Positions 61,266 through 64,000 of a stretch of 64,000 nucleotides of DNA are shown here, one piece after another. Source of the stretch: Pseudomonadota bacterium (lineage in GTDB: Bacteria > Pseudomonadota > Alphaproteobacteria > Sphingomonadales > Sphingomonadaceae); the NCBI GenBank assembly GCA_020160755.1, contig JAIUPN010000006.1:124001-188000 (forward strand), written 5' to 3'. The first letter of the stretch is position 1. Every line of letters begins with the position of its first letter. A program made the translations under genes and the position numbers. The notes beneath the pieces were generated by a model. It was given only the letters and a program-made list of their open reading frames with translations, had not been told where the DNA came from and did not search any database.

Positions 61266-61712
61266 ATGGCGAAGCTGAACCTGATGGCCGTCGCGCTGTT
61301 GACCGCGGCCGTGCCGCTGGTCGCCGGCTGCGCGCCCGCCGGATCGGGTGAGCCCGGCGCGGCGGCGCTGACCCCGAAACAGGCCGAACTGCTCGACAAG
61401 CACCTCGCGGGCAAAGTCCCTGGCGAGCCGCTCAAATGCCTGCCCAATTATCGCAGCAACGACACGATCCGCGTGTCGGACAATATCCTGCTGTACCGGT
61501 CGGGCGGCAATCTGGTTTACCGCAACGACCTTCGGAACAGTTGCCCGGGCCTTGCACGCGACAGCGACATCATGGTGGTACGTCAGTTCGGGTCGTCGAC
61601 CTGCGCCGGCGATTTCTTCCATCTGGTCGACCGGTCGAGCGGCATTCGCGGACCGACATGCGTGTTCGGTGAATTCGTCCCCTATCGCAAACCGGCGGGG
61701 GACAAAGGCTGA
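61266..61712 (+). CDS. Lipoprotein, DUF6491-like
   Basis: A 148-residue lipoprotein: MAKLNLMAVALLTAAVPLVAG and lipobox VAGC. The mature part has PLKCLPNYRSNDTIRVSDN, ILLYRSGGNLVYRNDL, SCPGL and ending CVFGEFVPYR, the pattern I recall for DUF6491. Several cysteines may form disulfides. The start at 61266 is fixed by the signal peptide. It follows gloB by 61 bases. Function is unknown. Confidence 0.82.
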   Translation: MAKLNLMAVALLTAAVPLVAGCAPAGSGEPGAAALTPKQAELLDKHLAGKVPGEPLKCLPNYRSNDTIRVSDNILLYRSGGNLVYRNDLRNSCPGLARDSDIMVVRQFGSSTCAGDFFHLVDRSSGIRGPTCVFGEFVPYRKPAGDKG

Positions 61713-61727
61713 ACCTTGGGTTCAGTC

Positions 61728-61778
61728 GCAGGCGGGGTCCGGTTTGCGCCGAGCTCTTCGGGTCGCACCCCCGCCTGC
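61728..61778. other. Long inverted repeat between the lipoprotein and acyl-CoA ligase genes
   Basis: GCAGGCGGGG (61728-61737) and CCCCGCCTGC (61769-61778) are perfect 10-base arms around a 31-base loop. No T-run adjoins it, so it is not a classic terminator; it separates two convergent genes. Confidence 0.5.
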
Positions 61779-61786
61779 TCTGACGA

Positions 61787-63592
61787 TCACGCCTTATACA
61801 GCGCGGCGATCTTGTCCTCGTAAACCTGCCGCAGGATATGACGGCGGATCTTCATCGATGGCGTCATCTGCTCATTCTCGATCGTGAAGGGCTCATCGGC
61901 AAAGTCGAATTTGCGGACCTTTTCGATCACCGAAAGCTGGCCGTTGACGCGGTCGACCGCGGCGCGGAGCGCGGCGCGGAATTTCTCATGCTCGCGCAGC
62001 CGCTCAAGATCCTTGGGCAGGCCTTCGGCCTCGGCCCATTCAGCCATCCATTCGGGATCGGGGACAAGAATGCCGACAAGATGCGGGCGCTTGTCGCCAT
62101 AGACCATAGCCTGCAGGATTTCGGGCTGGAGCGTCAGCATACCCTCGACGCGCTGCGGCGAGACATTGTCGCCCTTGTCGTTGACGATCAGGTCCTTCTT
62201 GCGGTCGGTGATGACGATGCGGCCCTTGTCGTCGATATGGCCGATATCGCCGGTGTGCAGCCAGCCATCAACCAGCACGCGCTCGGTCTCGGCCTTGTTG
62301 CGCCAATAGCCCTTCATGACGAGTTCGCCGCGCACGAGGATTTCACCATCGTCGGCGATTCTGACCTCGGTGTTCATCAGCGGCGGGCCGACGGTATCCA
62401 TCTTGATCCCGGCGCTGGGGCGGTTGCAGCTGATCACCGGCCCCGCCTCGGTCTGGCCATAGCCTTGCAGCAGGGTCAGCCCGATCGAGTGGAAAAAGAC
62501 CCCGATTTCGGGATTGAGCGGCGCGCCGCCCGACACGAGCGCCTTCATCCGGCCGCCGAAGCGCTTGCCGATCTTGGGGCGGAACAATTTGTCGAGGATG
62601 AGGTCGACAGGGCGGTCGAGCACGCCCATCCGCCGCTCATAATCCTTTTCGCCGACGCGCAGCGCCTGCCGCAGCATCCAGTTCGCAAGCTTGCCCTGTT
62701 TTTCGACCGACTTGATCATCCGCGCGCGGATCACCTCGAACAGCCGCGGCACAACCACCATGATCGTCGGGCGCGTTTCCTCAATGTTCGAGACGAGCTT
62801 TTCGAGCCCCTCGCTGTAATAGATTTGCGCGCCCACCATGATCGGCAGGAACTGGCCGCCCGAATGTTCATAGGCGTGGCTCAATGGCAGGAACGACAGG
62901 AACACCTCTTCGTCGCCGATACCGAAATCATTGACGAGCACTTCCGCCGCGCCCGCGGCATTGTGCAGGATCGCGCCATGATGCTGCATCACGCCGCGCG
63001 GCGCGCCGCCGGTGCCGCTGGTGTAGATGAGGCAGGCCGTATCCTCGCGCTTCATCGCGTCGCCGCGCGCCTTTGTTTCCTCCAGCCAGGTCTCGCCGCC
63101 CTGCACGAGCGGATCCCAGTCGTGGACCGCAACCTCGCCCTGCTGGCCGACGCGCAGGCTTTCCATGCTGATCACGATATGCGCCTCGGACCGCATCACC
63201 GCAGGCATCAGCGTGCGCGCGAGCTTCGCGGTCGACACGATCACGGCCTTGGCGCCGCTGTTGTCGAGGATGTGCTGATGATCGCGTTCGGTGTTGGTCG
63301 TATAGGTCGGGACGGTGATGCAGCCCGCGGCCATGATACCGAGGTCGGCGATGCACCATTCGGGCCGGTTCTCGCTGACCAGAACCACCCGGTCGCCGTC
63401 CTTGAGCCCCAGCTCGCGCAAATTATGCGCGAGCGCCGCCACCTGATTGGCGACCTGCCGCCAGCTCAGCGGATGCCAGGCGCGGTCGGCCTTGCGCCAC
63501 AGGAAGGGATCTTCGCCGCCGCGCCCCGCACGGTCGAAGAACATCGCGACCAGACTCGAAAAATGGTCGAGATGGGGATTTGCCAGCTTCAT
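61787..63592 (-). CDS. Long-chain acyl-CoA synthetase (AMP-binding)
   Basis: A 601-residue adenylate-forming ligase of the FACL/AMP-dependent group. Conserved blocks are the P-loop LIYTSGTGGAPRGVM (Gly and Arg replacing Thr and Lys), HAYEHSGGQFLPI, the A5 motif QGYGQTEAGPVIS, the hinge DGWLHTGDIGHIDDKGRI and the catalytic-loop NDKGDNVSPQRVEG. Plant/eukaryote-like AMP-binding synthetases share the long N-terminal WRQVANQVAALAHNLRELG. It activates fatty acids for beta-oxidation or membrane lipids. ATG at 63592. No fad neighbours in the window. Confidence 0.93.
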   Translation of the reverse strand: MKLANPHLDHFSSLVAMFFDRAGRGGEDPFLWRKADRAWHPLSWRQVANQVAALAHNLRELGLKDGDRVVLVSENRPEWCIADLGIMAAGCITVPTYTTNTERDHQHILDNSGAKAVIVSTAKLARTLMPAVMRSEAHIVISMESLRVGQQGEVAVHDWDPLVQGGETWLEETKARGDAMKREDTACLIYTSGTGGAPRGVMQHHGAILHNAAGAAEVLVNDFGIGDEEVFLSFLPLSHAYEHSGGQFLPIMVGAQIYYSEGLEKLVSNIEETRPTIMVVVPRLFEVIRARMIKSVEKQGKLANWMLRQALRVGEKDYERRMGVLDRPVDLILDKLFRPKIGKRFGGRMKALVSGGAPLNPEIGVFFHSIGLTLLQGYGQTEAGPVISCNRPSAGIKMDTVGPPLMNTEVRIADDGEILVRGELVMKGYWRNKAETERVLVDGWLHTGDIGHIDDKGRIVITDRKKDLIVNDKGDNVSPQRVEGMLTLQPEILQAMVYGDKRPHLVGILVPDPEWMAEWAEAEGLPKDLERLREHEKFRAALRAAVDRVNGQLSVIEKVRKFDFADEPFTIENEQMTPSMKIRRHILRQVYEDKIAALYKA

Positions 63593-63640
63593 TCTGCCTC
63601 TCTCCAGGGAGATTTATTGCTTCTGCTTTGTTATCGTTGA

Positions 63641-64000
63641 TTAATTTTGCGCCGGCGCGCCGTCGATCGACGAGCTTCCGGGACCGCGCGGATCGGCGGC
63701 GCCGCGCCAGCCGGCGGTGGTGTGCTCGACCGCGTTCAGCTTCGATCCGAGGCTCGTCGCGGTGAAGCTGTAGCCGAAAGGCTTCATCTTGGCGGCGATC
63801 GCCTTGCCCGCGTCATTATTCTCGATCAGCACGCCGCCCTTCCCGAAGAAAAGATTCGGCAGCTCCATCGCCTGTTTCGCGTCGAGCCCCCAGTCGAGCA
63901 CACCGACGAGCACCTTGGTCACATGCATGATGATGCGCTTGCCGCCCGCCGAGCCGACCGCGAGAACGACCTTGCCGTCGGGACCGTAGACGACCGTCGG
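63641..64000 (-). CDS. ggt: Gamma-glutamyltransferase, C-terminal fragment (cut by window edge)
   Basis: The last 119 residues of a gamma-glutamyltransferase. The frame is open to the window edge: before the internal Met at 63928 it continues with VVYGPDGKVVLAVGSAGGKRI. That SAGG(K)RI-type motif and DWGLDAKQAMELPN are characteristic of the small subunit of this Ntn-hydrolase. The C-terminus ends in a short Gly/Pro tail. The catalytic Thr and the signal peptide are outside. It hydrolyses or transfers gamma-glutamyl groups of glutathione in the periplasm, fitting the glutathione theme of gloA/gloB nearby. Confidence 0.88.
   Translation of the reverse strand, partial: PTVVYGPDGKVVLAVGSAGGKRIIMHVTKVLVGVLDWGLDAKQAMELPNLFFGKGGVLIENNDAGKAIAAKMKPFGYSFTATSLGSKLNAVEHTTAGWRGAADPRGPGSSSIDGAPAQN

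Noticed and set aside
61838..63640. 600-codon plus-strand frame over the acyl-CoA ligase
   Set aside because: Antisense shadow; the minus-strand product has all adenylation motifs.

Overview
The window is high-GC chromosomal DNA from an alphaproteobacterium of the order Sphingomonadales. Sphingopyxis or a close relative is the best guess, from protein wording and neighbourhoods such as hisG-hisD-nusB-thiL next to hppA, CarD, short divergent DUF465 genes, DUF1465 and UrcA. This is inference from family knowledge; no database was searched. Coding density is very high: only two gene-free stretches exceed 300 bases. No tRNA, rRNA, insertion sequence, prophage, integron or CRISPR array was seen. 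Both edges cut genes: mfd at the left, a gamma-glutamyltransferase at the right.

Layout. 1-6.7 kb: mfd end, hrcA-grpE, then def, recR, fmt-truA and carD. 7-17 kb: an SDR, an S9 peptidase, the H+-pumping pyrophosphatase hppA, a Sel1 protein and the leftward set hisG-hisD-nusB-thiL. 17-23 kb: DUF2332, a secreted hydrolase, DUF1465, two divergent DUF465 genes, PilZ, a cysteine-poor DksA and a striking serine-rich surface protein with a PEP-CTERM-like tail. 23-28 kb: serS-surE, a K+ channel, DUF423, rimO. 28-34 kb: a DUF4403 lipoprotein, then a leftward phosphate operon (Nudix-DUF47 fusion plus PiT transporter) behind a good Pho-box, and a Baeyer-Villiger monooxygenase. 34-43 kb: M17 peptidase, NlpC/P60, argC, sorbosone dehydrogenase, dnaN, a racemase and a LysR regulator with a perfect 16-bp palindrome. 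43-50 kb: UrcA, a zinc-ribbon/SH3 protein, an HxlR-SDR divergent pair, rlmN, a porin-like protein and YnfA. 48.7-56.4 kb: the arylesterase / ABC ATPase / FtsX-type permease cluster (tesA-ybbA-ybbP type), TauE/SafE, a phosphoesterase, thrS. 56.4-64 kb: MerC, VOC proteins, a small membrane protein/XRE pair, DUF6356, a hydrolase, a glyoxalase I/II detoxification run, a DUF6491-like lipoprotein, an acyl-CoA ligase and the ggt end.

Most of the window is housekeeping. The items most worth a second look are the Nudix-DUF47 fusion in front of a phosphate transporter with a phased Pho-box, the poly-serine PEP-CTERM-like protein, a decayed in-sense duplication of a gene tail after its stop codon (59041-59095), and several unassigned palindromic operators.
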